A stretch of DNA of 64,000 nt from Azolla caroliniana (taxonomy: Eukaryota; Polypodiophyta), in NCBI GenBank assembly GCA_043228905.1, contig JBHGNT010000021.1, positions 8,246,001 to 8,310,000 of the forward strand, in the 5' to 3' direction. The position numbers and the translations under genes were made by a program. Numbering within the stretch: the first letter of the stretch is position 1; every line of letters begins with the position of its first letter. The notes below the pieces were generated by a model, which saw only the letters and a program-made list of their open reading frames with translations, had not been told where the DNA came from and did not search any database. This document shows positions 45,703-56,900 of this stretch, piece by piece.

Positions 45703-46800
45703 ATGGGGAGTGTTCTCCCCAGTGAGAAGTTGGACCGAAACAACTTTGTATCTTGGGAATACAAGATGCACCAATACCTTGTCGGTCAAGGCTATTGGAG
45801 CTACATCAAAGGGGCACAACAAAAATCGACCCGACCTGAAGGACGCCGACTACTCAATATGGGAGCAAGCGGCGAGGCAAGTAATGTATTGCTTGGCGAC
45901 ATGTGTTCATGACCACATACTCGACTACATTCGAGACGCCGAGACGCCGAGACGCCGAAGGAAGCGTGGGAGAATCTACGAAAGATTTTCGCCGCCAAAG
46001 CGTCAACTCCGCCAAGAGTTAAATAATATCAAACAAAGGGGTATGTCCATCACAAGCTACACATTGAAGATCAAGGAGCTTTGTGATGCACTTAGCTCGA
46101 TAAGCGTCAACATGGAGGATGACGAAATGGTGCAAATATGCCTCGACGGCCTTGCACCACGGTTCGGCGCAATGAGGACCATCGTACTAGCACGTGAGAA
46201 TCCTCCCTCCTTCTTCGATCTTGAATCCATGTTGTTGGTTGAAGAAAACCATGTTTGAACAAGGAGCAATGCCTCGGAAGGCCACATGCTCTGCACGCAT
46301 TCGAACAGAGGAAGAGGACGTGACCGAGCAAGAGGCCGATTCGGCCAAGGACGAGGTAGACGAGGCCCAACTTACGAAAACAACTCACAATTTCAGCAAC
46401 AAGACGGAAACCATCGAGGAACCTTTGGAAGAAGGGGGAGCTTCCATTCCTGTCCAAGCCGATAAAACTCGATCGAATGTGGATATTGTGGCAAAATCAG
46501 CCACCACGAAGAAGAGTGTCGTAAGAAGATGCGCGAGTCGACTTCCACTAGCCAACAACTCACCAATCATGCCACCAACTCCGACTATGACAATTGTGGC
46601 GGAATGTTTGTGATGAGACATAGAGTAAATTCTATGTTGGCTTCTACTTCGAATAGCACATCTAGTCTGGAAGACATATGGTTCATCGACTCTGGCGCCT
46701 CCAACCATATGACGTCTCATCAAGAATGGTTCCAAGAACTTCGAGAACCGGACCGACCTGGCTATGTCGAAACCAGAGACGACAATACGCATTCGATTTG
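45703..46800 (+). pseudogene. Copia gag and protease, frameshifted
   Basis: Gag starts at 45703 (MGSVLPSEKLDRNNFVSWEY). It shifts frame near 45825, continues as LKDADYSIWEQAARQVMYCL to 46258, and shifts again. The knuckle CGYCGKISHHEEEC lies at about 46483-46524. The protease motif WFIDSGASNHMTS is intact at about 46679-46718. Gag packages the RNA, and the protease would mature the polyprotein. Confidence 0.8.
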
Positions 46801-47619
46801 ACACATCGGCAATGTCCCGTTCGGCAAAGAAGGTAACCAAACTTTTATTAAGAATGTCTTGCATGTACCAACCATTACGAAGAATTTGGTCTCTGTCGGC
46901 CAAATTGTACAATTTAATCAAGGCGGTTGCTTCTTCGAAAAAGAGGGCCGAGTCATCACTCGCGGACGAAGAGAGGGCCGAATGTTCATTCTTGACTCGC
47001 ACGAGATGAAATCAGCCATGTTCGCAAAAGGCATGAAAGCCAACTCCGACATAGAGTTATGGCATAAGCGGATTGGCCATATCAACTTTCAAAAGCTTAA
47101 GGCGATGCAATCAAAAGGAGTCGCCATCGGGCTCCCGACATTCAAAGAGAAAGAGATTGAAGGCGTGCGTGCTGCTTGCCAATTCGGCAAGCAAAATCGG
47201 CACCCATTTCCGAAGGAGAGGAACGTGAGCAAAGGCATACTCGACATAATTCATTCCGATGTATGGGGGCCGGCTCAAATAACGACATTCGGCAGATGCC
47301 AATACTACGTGGCCTTCATTGATGACTTCTCTAGGCACACATGGATCTACCCCATGCGGCAAAAGAACGAAGTGTTCGGACACTTCAAAAAATTCAAGAG
47401 CGGAGTCGAAAAGGAAACGGGCTGAGATGTACGATGTCTTCCGTCGGATGGAGGAAAGGAGTACTTCTCTGACGAATTTTCGGCGTTTCTCCGGAAAGAA
47501 GGAATTCGACGAGAGTTTTCGTGTCGACATACGCCACAACAGAACAGAGTAGCCGAACAAAAGAATCAGCACATCCTCAAAGTAGAACGATGTCGTGATG
47601 TGGCATGTTTAATGCGAGA

Positions 47620-48215
47620 AAAAGTGAAAAATTGAGGATACATGCACATTACACAAATACTTGTAAAAATGAAAATAATAATAAATAAACCTAGGACATG
47701 ATGGCATTGATTGCATATTGAGGGTTGCAAGAAGGATTTGAACCTTGCACGTTTAAGATAAGAAACAATTATCATACCACTAAAGCTACTACTACATGCT
47801 TTACATTTTGTATATTTTCTTTTCATATTCAGTATTTCATAGGTAGCAAACAGTCAAAACCGTGTACACAAAACCATGGTTTTGTGCATGTCATAAGCAA
47901 AACCGTGTGCACAAAACCATGGTTTTAGCCCATGGTTTTGTGCATGTCACAAGCATGGAGAGACCTATAAAGGCCTCTAGTAAGGCTTGTGTAAGGGGGG
48001 GCTCAATATGTGATATCACCATCACCACTATCATCAATATAATTATATTCATCTTTATCTTCTTCATATTTTTCTACTTCTCAAGTGTACAATCTTTCTT
48101 CTTCTCAAGTGAACAAATTTCATCCAATCTTCCATGGATCGTCATCTCTTCGATAATTCCACGAACGTCCTCCTCAGTCCAAGACCCCGGTCGTCGCTCG
48201 AGTAGCACACGCACG
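47620..48215 (+). repeat. LTR-like insertion inside copia integrase
   Basis: The insertion has a TATA box (CCTATAAAGG, about 47964-47973), CT-rich downstream sequence and no coding capacity, which fits a solo LTR of another family. It contains a palindrome cluster around ACAAAACCATGGTTTTGT (47868-47940) and, at its left side, a reversed tRNA-like segment. The exact ends and target duplication could not be fixed. Confidence 0.5.
47725..47795 (-). repeat. tRNA-derived SINE-like relic
   Basis: On the minus strand an A-box-like TAGCTTTAGTGG (47788-47777) precedes a B-box-like GGTTCAAATCC (47744-47734) at tRNA-like spacing. The stems of a tRNA cloverleaf are not evident, so a tRNA-derived SINE head or tRNA pseudogene is more likely than a tRNA gene. 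Confidence 0.5.
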
Positions 48216-48499
48216 CACGAATCTTCGCGACAACGGGCCATGATGAATGAAAAACACCTGTCGAAGTCGTATTGGGCAGAAGCCGGGAACATAGCCGTCT
48301 ACCTAATGAATCAGTGTACAACATCTGGCGTCCATGAGATTACCCTGCATGAGAAGTTTTTCGGAAAGAAGTCGGACCTATCATATGTTTAGATATTCGG
48401 CTCCATTACATACGTGCACATCCCCAACGAAAAGCGACAAAATCTCGACCCGAAGTTGGAGAAGTGTATCCTCGTGGGATACTCACTGGAGCAAAAGGG

Positions 48500-49842
48500 G
48501 TACATGTGCTATAACTCCTCGACTTAAAAAGCTCGAGTAAGTTGAGACGTTGTTTTCGACGAGTCCGCATCTTGGTACGCACCAGAGACAACTTCGACTC
48601 CGATTCTGCTCGACCCAAAATCCACCGAAATAGAGATAGAAGCCAAAGATCGGCTCGAACACATGTTCAAAGAAAGCCCAATTACGACAAGGCTTAATGG
48701 GCCACAAAAGGCCCTGAGCAACCAAAGCACATCTCGGCCTAGTCTGAAGATGGACAAAGGTAAGGCGAAAATGCCAGAATATGAAGACGATCACTTTGAC
48801 AACAACGAATCAACGCATTCCCTCCATAGTGAGTTTGAAGGCCTCGACATCCGAACTAAAGGAGCGAAGAAAGCATTAGTGTCTGTGAACAAGAAGCTAC
48901 GCCGATCCACCCAAGAAAAGAACCCGGTAAGCCGATTTGGCTATTATGAGTATATGGCGTACCATTATGCCTTTATGATGAAGGTAGCAATAGTAGGGGA
49001 GTTGGAAACGTTTTCCGAAGCCGCGAAGGATCCCAGATGGGTTGAAGCGATGAATGAGGAGATGCAAGCACTCTCCAAAAACAAGACATGGGATCTTGTC
49101 CCCCACTCACCACACAAGAAGGTGATCGGCTACAGATGGATCTACAAGGTGAAGTATAACGTTGATGGCTCCGTAAACCGCTACAAAGCTCGACTCGTAG
49201 CAAAAGGGTACGCACAAAGACATGGAGTCGACTACAAAGAGACATTTGCCCCGGTGGCAACGATGATGACTGTGCGGACCGTAATTGCACTCGCAATGTC
49301 GAAAGGGTGGCACCTCCATCAGATGGACGTAAAGAACGCCTTTCTTCAAGGAGAATTAGAAGAGGAGGTGTACACAGTACAACCACCCGACTTCGAATCC
49401 AACATTCATCCAAAAGTCGTATGCCAACTCAATAAGCCTCTCTACGGCCTTAACCAAGCATTGCGTGCTTGGCATTTGAAGTTAACACAATATCTTGATC
49501 AAATCGGCTTTCGTATGTCAAAATTTGACAACTCCCTCTACGTACGAAACGACTCTAGAAGCCCGATTGTCATCATCCTATACATGGATGATCTGATTAT
49601 TGGAGGTGAGCATTTAGTCAACATCAACAAGGTCAAGTCCCTCCTCTTCGGCAAATTTGAGATGACGGACATGAAGGAGCTCCATTACTTCCTTGGAATC
49701 AACGTAATTCGGATTCCAACCGGCATTATGATCTCTCAACGGCACTACATCCTCAACTTGTTATACAAGTTTGAGATGGCTGAGTGTAAATCTGTGGCAA
49801 CCCCTCTCGATCGAAACCTCAAACTAGATGTCGACTCTGTCA
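48500..49842 (+). CDS. Copia reverse transcriptase region (long open frame)
   Basis: An open frame from 48663 to 49943 encodes the RT. Motifs are [72 protein letters not shown], the catalytic ILYMDDLIIGG (about 49579-49611) and ELHYFLGINVIRIPTGIMIS. It is the best preserved element enzyme in the window. True pol sequence ends at about 49842 where foreign DNA enters, and the last 34 codons of the frame come from that insertion. It would be part of a polyprotein, not an independent gene. Confidence 0.8.
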
Positions 49843-50325
49843 TAGGTGAGTGTGAGCTGTCAAGAGCAGTATTAAGACAGAGAAGTACTGTCAGGAACAA
49901 TACTAAGACAGAGAAGGAATTAGTACTAAAAGATAAGGATTAGTACTAATGGAGGTGTAGAACTCTCGAGAGAATGAAAGAGTGAGTGAGTGAGTGAGTG
50001 AGTGAGTGAGAGAGAGAATGAGGATAATAAAAGATATATATTATGTTAAGGGAATATACAATAATAGCTAGGACGCTTAAGATTGGCGTTGAATCGATTT
50101 GGTTCGAAATATTGCCTTGTGCCTCCTTTTATAGTGTTCTTAGGAGTACTCCTAAAGTTTCTAGAATGTTCCAGAGAAATCTGGAATATACATCAATTTT
50201 CTATAGTAAAACTTAAATGAAAATAATATCCTTCATATTACAATACATAGCCTAATGGTCAGAGCTCAACCCATGTAACATAAGGTCATGGGTTCGAGTC
50301 TTGCTATATCATGACACGAGCCGAC
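49843..50325 (-). repeat. LTR-like plus SINE-like insertion inside copia pol
   Basis: Pol stops after KLDVDS and resumes as RQLIECFIYLMITQPNLSYP near 50325. Between them lies a GAGT microsatellite (about 49981-50010) and, on the minus strand, a TATA box (CACTATAAAAGGAGGC, about 50120-50135) with repeated GACAG(A/T) sentences. This suggests a reversed solo LTR. A tRNA-derived segment follows at 50245-50325. Confidence 0.5.
50245..50325 (+). repeat. tRNA-derived SINE-like segment
   Basis: The A box TAGCCTAATGG (50249-50259) and B box GGTTCGAGTCT (50291-50301) match RNA polymerase III internal promoter consensus closely, spaced 42 bases apart. The sequence lacks obvious tRNA stems. It is embedded in copia pol, which indicates insertion. 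Confidence 0.6.
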
Positions 50326-51060
50326 TCAATATCGTCAATTGATCGAGTGTTTCATCTACCTCATGATCACTCAACCCAACCTTAGCTATCCAGTCGGACT
50401 CCTTAGCCAATTCATGCAAACTCCATAAGATATCCATTTCGATTGCACTAAGCGAGTATTACGATATGTGAGTGGCACAATGGATTACAACATTCTCTGC
50501 AAATCGGCGGCACCAATTCGACTCGAAGGGTACATGGATGATCAACTTCTAGTTTTTTCTTCTCACTTGTCAGTGGAGCAATTTTGTGGAGTAGCAAAAA
50601 GCAGTCGAATGTCGCTCTTTCGAGTACGGAGGCCGAATACATGGGCGCAACCGTAGCTGCATGTGAAGTTGTATGGCTCAAGAGGATTTTGAAGGATCTT
50701 TGTGTTCCCATCAAGGATCTGACTCCCCTCTACTACGACAACATGAGTAGTATTTATCTGGCTCGGAACCCGGTGTTCCACGCACACACAAAGCATATCG
50801 AAGTGCATTATCACTTAATTCGAGAACGCGTTAAGGCCGGAGATGTCGACCTTCAACACATCAACACAAATCTTCAAACGACCGACATCTTCACCAAAGC
50901 CCTAGGAGCCGACAAGTTTCAGCAATTTGTGTCAGACCTTGGATTGATGATCCCTGACTTGTCAAGCTTGAGGGGGAGTACAAGAGCAAACCAGATACCA
51001 TTCGAACTAGGTACGAGCCGAAGCAAACACCGGAGATCGTCCAAACCGGATACCAGCTGA
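50326..51060 (+). pseudogene. Copia RNase H region
   Basis: It resumes with MITQPNLSYPVGLLSQFMQT, a stop, then KRVLRYVSGTMDYNIL. From 50584 it is open: [40 protein letters not shown] and TTDIFTKALGADKFQQFV. This is the usual C-terminus of copia pol. The polypurine tract and 3' LTR follow at 51100. Confidence 0.85.
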
Positions 51061-51109
51061 AGCGGACATCAACCGAAGGGAATCAACCTGAGTTGAGCTT
51101 GAGGGGGCG

Positions 51110-51472
51110 TGTTGAAAATCAAGCTCAACATAGTGCAACATGTGAACACACCTTTTGAGAATCTATGATTACTCAAAGGTCAAGAGTCACACCACTACTC
51201 TCTACACATTAACCATGTGTCATAGAATCATATTCTATGACACATAACTAATGAGTTACATATTCCCCATCACTATGAGTCTTCACATTCCCCAAGAGAG
51301 AGTAGTTGTTGTAGTTAGTTAATGAAGAGAGAGGGTGACTATATGTAAAGCACCCTTATCCTACTTCATATTAAGTCGGTTGTGACTCCTATCTATCTTG
51401 TGCTCTCTCTTCTCTCCTCTAATTCCTCACACATCTCTTCCGCTACACAAGAATCATACTTGATTCTTTACA
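51110..51472 (+). repeat. 3' LTR of copia family 1
   Basis: It starts TGTTGAAAATC directly after GAGGGGGCG and ends TTCTTTACA. It contains GACTATATGTAAAG, the TATA-region counterpart of the other copies, and lacks about 70 bases in R/U5 relative to 52105-52537. Confidence 0.9.
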
Positions 51473-51517
51473 GAAAGTCATTATTTACGAAAGAGAGAGA
51501 GAGAATGTGAGAGAGAG

Positions 51518-51600
51518 GTTGGGATATAGCTCAGTTGGTAAGGTTTTACAACACTTGAGAGGGTTTCCCTTGAACTATCACTATTTATGAAGTAGTGAAG
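51518..51600 (+). repeat. tRNA-derived SINE-like relic with good A box
   Basis: GGGATATAGCTCAGTTGGTAAGG carries a textbook tRNA D-arm/A box (TAGCTCAGTTGG). No convincing B box or acceptor stem follows. It is therefore a degraded SINE head or tRNA fragment, not a tRNA gene. Confidence 0.4.
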
Positions 51601-51646
51601 ATAGCTAGGGTTGTATTATTATCTTGTTTTAATAACAAACATTGAT

Positions 51647-51652
<6 letters not shown>

Positions 51653-51692
<40 letters not shown>
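51653..51692. repeat. (AG)n microsatellite
   Basis: About 20 uninterrupted AG dinucleotides. Confidence 0.95.
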
Positions 51693-51696
<4 letters not shown>

Positions 51697-52104
51697 AGTA
51701 AGAGAAGATGACCAAATAGAAGCTTTGGCAACGTCGTAGTAGTAGTTATAAGTCATAATGGAGGGAGAATGATCACCACAACATGAGTTCATGTTGGATA
51801 CATAAACAATCAAGGCCAAATTGGTAACTTAAAAAATAGGACGCCTATAATGAGTATCTATAGTTGAGTTAATTAAACACACATGAATATAATGTATATT
51901 ACAATATCTAAGGTTAGACTATAAACATGACATATTTCAAAGGATAACATAAAGGAATGACTCATAACCATTAGCAAGAAGAATGACTCATGTTCCTCTT
52001 CCTAATGATTATGAGTTGTAAACTCCTTGCTAATGGTTATGAGTGTTTACCCTTTAAAAACTAAGCTATACAATCACAAGATTGAAAGAAAAACCTAATC
52101 AATG

Positions 52105-52537
52105 TGTTGAGAATCAAGCTCAACCTAGCCTAGTGTGTGAACACACCCTTGAGAGTGTATGAACACTCAAAGGTCAAAAGTCACACCACTACTCTTTACA
52201 CATTAACTATGTGTCATATAATCATATTCTATGACACATAACTAATGAGTTTCCACATTCCCCATGACTCATGAGCTTCAGTAGTTAATGAAGAGAGAGG
52301 GTGACTATATAAAGCACTCTTCTCCTACTTTGTAATGTGTTGGTTGTGACTCCTTGTAATGCTACATTTTGTATTTGCTATTCCCCTTATTAATATACAC
52401 CTTCTTCTTGAGTATGTACTTCATTTGTCTTTTCATCTATCTATCTTGTGTTTTCTCTTCTCTGCTCTCTTTCCTCTCACACATACACATAACACACATT
52501 TCTTCCGTTGCACAAGAATCATATCTGACTCTTTACA
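52105..52537 (+). repeat. Solo LTR of copia family 1 with TSD
   Basis: The segment starts TGTTGAGAATC and ends ACTCTTTACA, flanked by the perfect duplication CAATG (52100-52104 and 52538-52542). A TATA box, GACTATATAAAGC, is present. At 433 bp with both ends it is the best reference LTR of this family in the window. Confidence 0.93.
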
Positions 52538-52872
52538 CAATGAATTAGTGGAAATGCATATAAATATCTCATATTAGAGTGGATTTTTTAAACTTGTTCA
52601 TTGGTTGAAGATACATCACCAAGGACCAAGGAGTACATGTTGTGGTATCTATTGTCCAATCCAAAAGCATCGAGTCAACATCACTTGTTCAAGAATGCAA
52701 ATTTGGAAGGACTACCTTTTTTGAAGAGGAGGGAAAAATGAGGAGGTCAAAGTTCAACGGAAGATCAACAATTCACAAGTAAAAAGTGCATTGCAAAGAT
52801 AACAATAACTAGTAGTTGTCTAAAAGCCATAATAGAAGATGAGATTCTTGAAGCAAACTTACTTTACATTTC

Positions 52873-53061
52873 ACTTGGAACGAAGTTGAAGAGAAACATG
52901 AATTTCAAGTGATTGAGATAACTCAAAAGGGAGATGAAGAGGAATATGTATTTCATGTGATTGAGCTCACTTGGAACGAAGATGAAGAGGAATATGAATT
53001 TGAAGTGATTGAGCTCAAGGCGAAAGCATCCAAAAGATCTCGCCAACATTTCTTATATAGT
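52873..53061 (+). repeat. Three in-phase 48-bp repeats encoding acidic 16-residue units
   Basis: Units at 52873-52920, 52921-52968 and 52969-53016 each translate to 16 residues ending in VIE plus I or L: TWNEVEEKHEFQVIEI, TQKGDEEEYVFHVIEL and TWNEDEEEYEFEVIEL. The frame then reads KAKASKRSRQHFLYS and a stop at 53059-53061. There is an in-frame TGA a short way upstream. No family is recognised; this could be the end of an exon or a gene relic. Confidence 0.5.
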
Positions 53062-53951
53062 TAAACACCTTACCATGACAACGACAATAATTGTTTCGCA
53101 TGTCATTAGGACAAGATTCCACTCTATTGTACATACAAGAAGTGCATTAATTCTTCATATGTAAAAGGTGATGAGATTAATGCATTGTTGTGACAAGATG
53201 TTTATAAGTGTTAAGATACAAAATTAAACATTAAGATTGTGTACATTAGAATAAAACAAACCATAATCAACACGAAAGCATTGTAAACAATGGATTGCCA
53301 AATAATAGTTACTTATAATAAATAATGGTGCCTCCTTAAACAAACTATATAAATGTTTGAAAACAAATTCATAGCCAAATGCTTAGGTGCAAGTTGTACC
53401 TAAATAACATGTAAACAATGCTTATAAATGGACACAATGCTTATAAGTTTGCACAAATTGAAACTCAAAATTCTTTTGCTACTCCATGACTCTTCAAGCA
53501 TGAACATTCAATAAGTCATTGACACATTGTCAAAAAGTGTAGAAGGATACATCAGCCTCCAAAAGGACCGCTAAAATTTAGTGTTTTCTTTCACTTTTAA
53601 TGCCTCCATGAGGATATTACCACAAGACTTATTGCCTAAAAGCACCATGAATTTCAACTAGTAAATTTCGCTCTAGAATGATCCAATACTCTATTTAGGT
53701 GAGATTGTAGTCATTGAAAGCCATGATGCTTTTAGGCAACAAATCTAGTGGCATGGACCTAAGTTTGCCATTTGCCTAAAAGTGAATTAGAAGGCTGGAT
53801 ATGAACCAAGTTTTAAGGGGAGATTTCTTTGTCAAAGATGATGCTCGAAACTTATAATAAATAATAAATAAATAGTGAATTGAATAAAAACCTCGACATC
53901 TTCAAGAGAAAATTATATATATAGAGAGAGAGAGTACATATGAATGAACAA
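53062..53951. other. No gene recognised; GT47 3' flank
   Basis: AT-rich sequence with a short GA tract near 53922-53935. It would include the 3' UTR of the GT47 gene. Confidence 0.4.
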
Positions 53952-56900
53952 TCATGGTACAAGAAGAGGGGGAACCCAATTTTGCATTGGAATTAGCTTC
54001 CTATCAACCAAAGACCCATTATGCAGCCAAAATGTCTCTGCTGACTGATGAAAGAGTCGCACCTTCCTTTGGAGTTCCCATAATATGCCCTCCATTGCTG
54101 AGCAACCTTCATGCTGTGATGCATAAACAAAGAGACATCTGATCGCTCTCCCACGGGTCAGCATTCGTTCCACATCAGCATCTGAATCTCAACAATCATC
54201 ATAGATCTAATTATTCATGTCAATAAGGTTTTCATACATAATATGTGCTTGGGAATATATGAAACAATGATCATGAACATGAAAATAATGAGTATGAAAT
54301 GTACCATGAACATCAATAGGAATGGACATGGATATAAATATGAATATCATAACAGTGCCCAGGAAAAGGGACTACATGATAAACAATCATGAACAACGGC
54401 TTTCTATGGTCTCCCTTCGCAATGCATGAGCACCATATAACCTTAAGAGTTATTGTGATTGGCTCCAAGATCATTTTAATCATAGGATGATACAAGAGCT
54501 TTGTCCTCAATAGATGTTACCATGCACAACAGCTCAGGAGTCCTGTAAAACTAACCATTTGAGACTTGAGTGTACCCTTCGGAACTTTGAATCCATTGAA
54601 ATTTCCCTCCTTGGATCTGAGTACGCCTTCGAGCATTAGCTCATAGTTACACAAAGGCAATGCCTTTGTGCTTGCAACCATGGCTGCTACTCCCAAGATT
54701 TGGAAGTAGCACCACACCTCAAGTTGCATTAGAGTCTATGATATCACATCTTCCAAACACGGGGATGAGAGCATATTGCTGAAGTTGCATAGAGATTCCA
54801 GTGCATACAGGTTTGGAATGTTCACACCACACCTCAAGTTGCATACAGAGTTTATGATATCACATCTTCCGAACACAGGGGGATGAGAGCATATTGTTAC
54901 TCTTCCAAACACAGGGGGTATGGGAGCACATTGCCAAAGCTGCAGAGAGATTCCAGGCTTCCCAGGACAGCCTAACCTAGATTTTTCATCTGAGTACGTT
55001 TGTGAATGAAAAATAGTTGGAGGCTATAACACCATGGTTTGTGATTGCTGATGATGGTTTTAAGACATCTGGATGATACACATTTTACAATCTAAAATCT
55101 GGAGTCTAAATCCTAATAATACAGCCACCTGAAAACCCATAATTTAACCAATTTCCACAATTAGAATCCACTGTGGAGCTTCCAGAGAACACTCCACTGA
55201 CCACTGTTGATAAGATAATCATTCAGCAAGAAAGTCTGCAGATTTAGCACTCACACATGTCTCCCTAGAAGCCCTGAATCAGAATTTCCTAGACCACATC
55301 GAAAGAGGCTTGTTTGAATATGGCAGGTCTTGATCACGCAGCCAAATGCCCAGCTATTCAAATATATCCTAACCCACTCATTTCTTCCACTGTCTTATAG
55401 CTTTAAAGTGACTTTATGCAGAATGTAGCCCTTAACTTCACAGTGACCTTAGAATTGGCCCAACTTTATGAATGGAAACGCACCATACACATCAAAATTC
55501 AGTGCTGAGTGAACAAATACATGGTCTAGACTCCATTGGACCTCGGGCATGTTGCCTTGCCAAATTTCAAGAGTTCAGGGGAAACAAGTAGAAAGGAAGA
55601 AAGTTATTAAGTAATGTCATAATAGAGCAACAAAAACGACACCTCTACTGTGGATATTCCCTATATACTTGGTGGCCCTCATTCCCTGTCTCTGTGGACA
55701 CCTTTGGTATGACAGTGGATGTCTAACTTTGGCAAAGCGACCTGGCAGCATATCTTGGAGAAGACACTAATATACTTTCTTTTTTTCTTCACACCTTAGG
55801 ATTATTCCATATAGCTTCAGACTTCTCTTTTCTTCTAATGTATGTTTTAATGTAATTTTAATGATCAAATTCTGGTTACTCAAACAAATATAATGATGTA
55901 CATTCTTAGTCTACTGGACATACTTGCCCCTTTCAACAAAATCAATGACTTCATCTCAGTCTTACATTAAAACATACTAACCTGATATGGATCGTAAGTA
56001 ATTTAACAAGTCTTCATCAATCCGTGTGGATGGCCACTTGATAGAAAACTGAGAATAATCTATTACATTTTGGAAAGGTAGCTCAACCTGATCAGATAAG
56101 ATAACTGGGACGCATTCCTGCTTGTGTAAAAACAAATCACAATGAGTTCATGCATGTAAATGTAGAGTTCGCATGACATTATACTTGTCTTTAGATTATA
56201 TACATATAGATTCAAAAACGGTATGTACCAGCTCTAAATTAAACAACAGAAAAACTAAGTTGCCTGACTTACAACAAAGAATGATTCATAAAATCGAAGT
56301 GTCCACGATGATTCACCACGTGGGGCCAAGCAAAATTTTGCATTGCGGAGATGCTCAAAATACTCTCTTCTCCCTAATTTCATTGGACCACTAAAAGCAA
56401 GCTTTGGAGATTCCAACTGCATTAACCAATATATCAGACATAAGCCTACATAAGTACTTGTGTAGCATATTGATCCTGTTACTAGATTCGAAGTCATGCA
56501 CCTCATGTGGAAATCTTTCAGCAAGTTCTATAAGCTGGAGCCTGCCAACTTTCCCCTGTGCACGGCCCAAGAAATTTGCAATGAATTTCCTTTGTGCCAG
56601 AGGTATTGGTTTAACTACATCTTCGGATATATGAACTTCTGAAGTTATGCTTTCATCCACATAGCCAGGAATTAAGATGTCTTTCCATGTATTAAATGCA
56701 GTAGTTCCACGCTTGTCTGTCCTATCTCCCTATACAAGTTTGGAAGTAACATTACACATAGTTGCATTCATTTGAACCATTACGCAAAATAACACAAAGA
56801 GATATCATAAATAATCTGAAACTTTCAGACATAAATTTGTAAAATATACACACTAGGAATCAGAAATTTCCATACATACACCATTAATATGTATAAACTA

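Larger units (their letters stand above)
46859..48400 (+). pseudogene. Copia integrase, split by an insertion
   Basis: The integrase zinc-binding region reads WHKRIGHINF with a later ACQFGKQNRH (the CxxC form is damaged). The core shows IHSDVWGPAQITTFGRCQYY and FIDDFSRHTWIYP. After a stop at 47425 another frame gives LPSDGGKEYFSDEF, then TPQQNRVAEQKNQHILKVER. The frame is cut near 47620 and resumes near 48215 with MNEKHLSKSYWAEAGNIAVY. Confidence 0.8.
45195..51472 (+). mobile_element. Near-complete Ty1/copia element, family 1
   Basis: Order: 5'-truncated LTR (45195-45535), PBS TGGTGTCAGAGCGGT (45536-45550), gag (from 45703), protease, integrase, RT, RNase H, polypurine tract AGGGGGCG, then the 3' LTR (51110-51472). 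Two LTR-like insertions interrupt it, at about 47620-48215 and 49843-50325. The RT open frame at 48663-49943 is long and conserved, so it is one of the youngest elements here. Frameshifts in gag and integrase still make this copy inactive. Confidence 0.9.

Noticed and set aside
48897-49413. Minus-strand frames opposite the copia RT
   Set aside because: They are shadows of the conserved plus-strand RT frame.
51518-51600. A functional tRNA gene
   Set aside because: Only the D-arm/A-box part is present; no anticodon arm, B box or acceptor stem pairing could be found.
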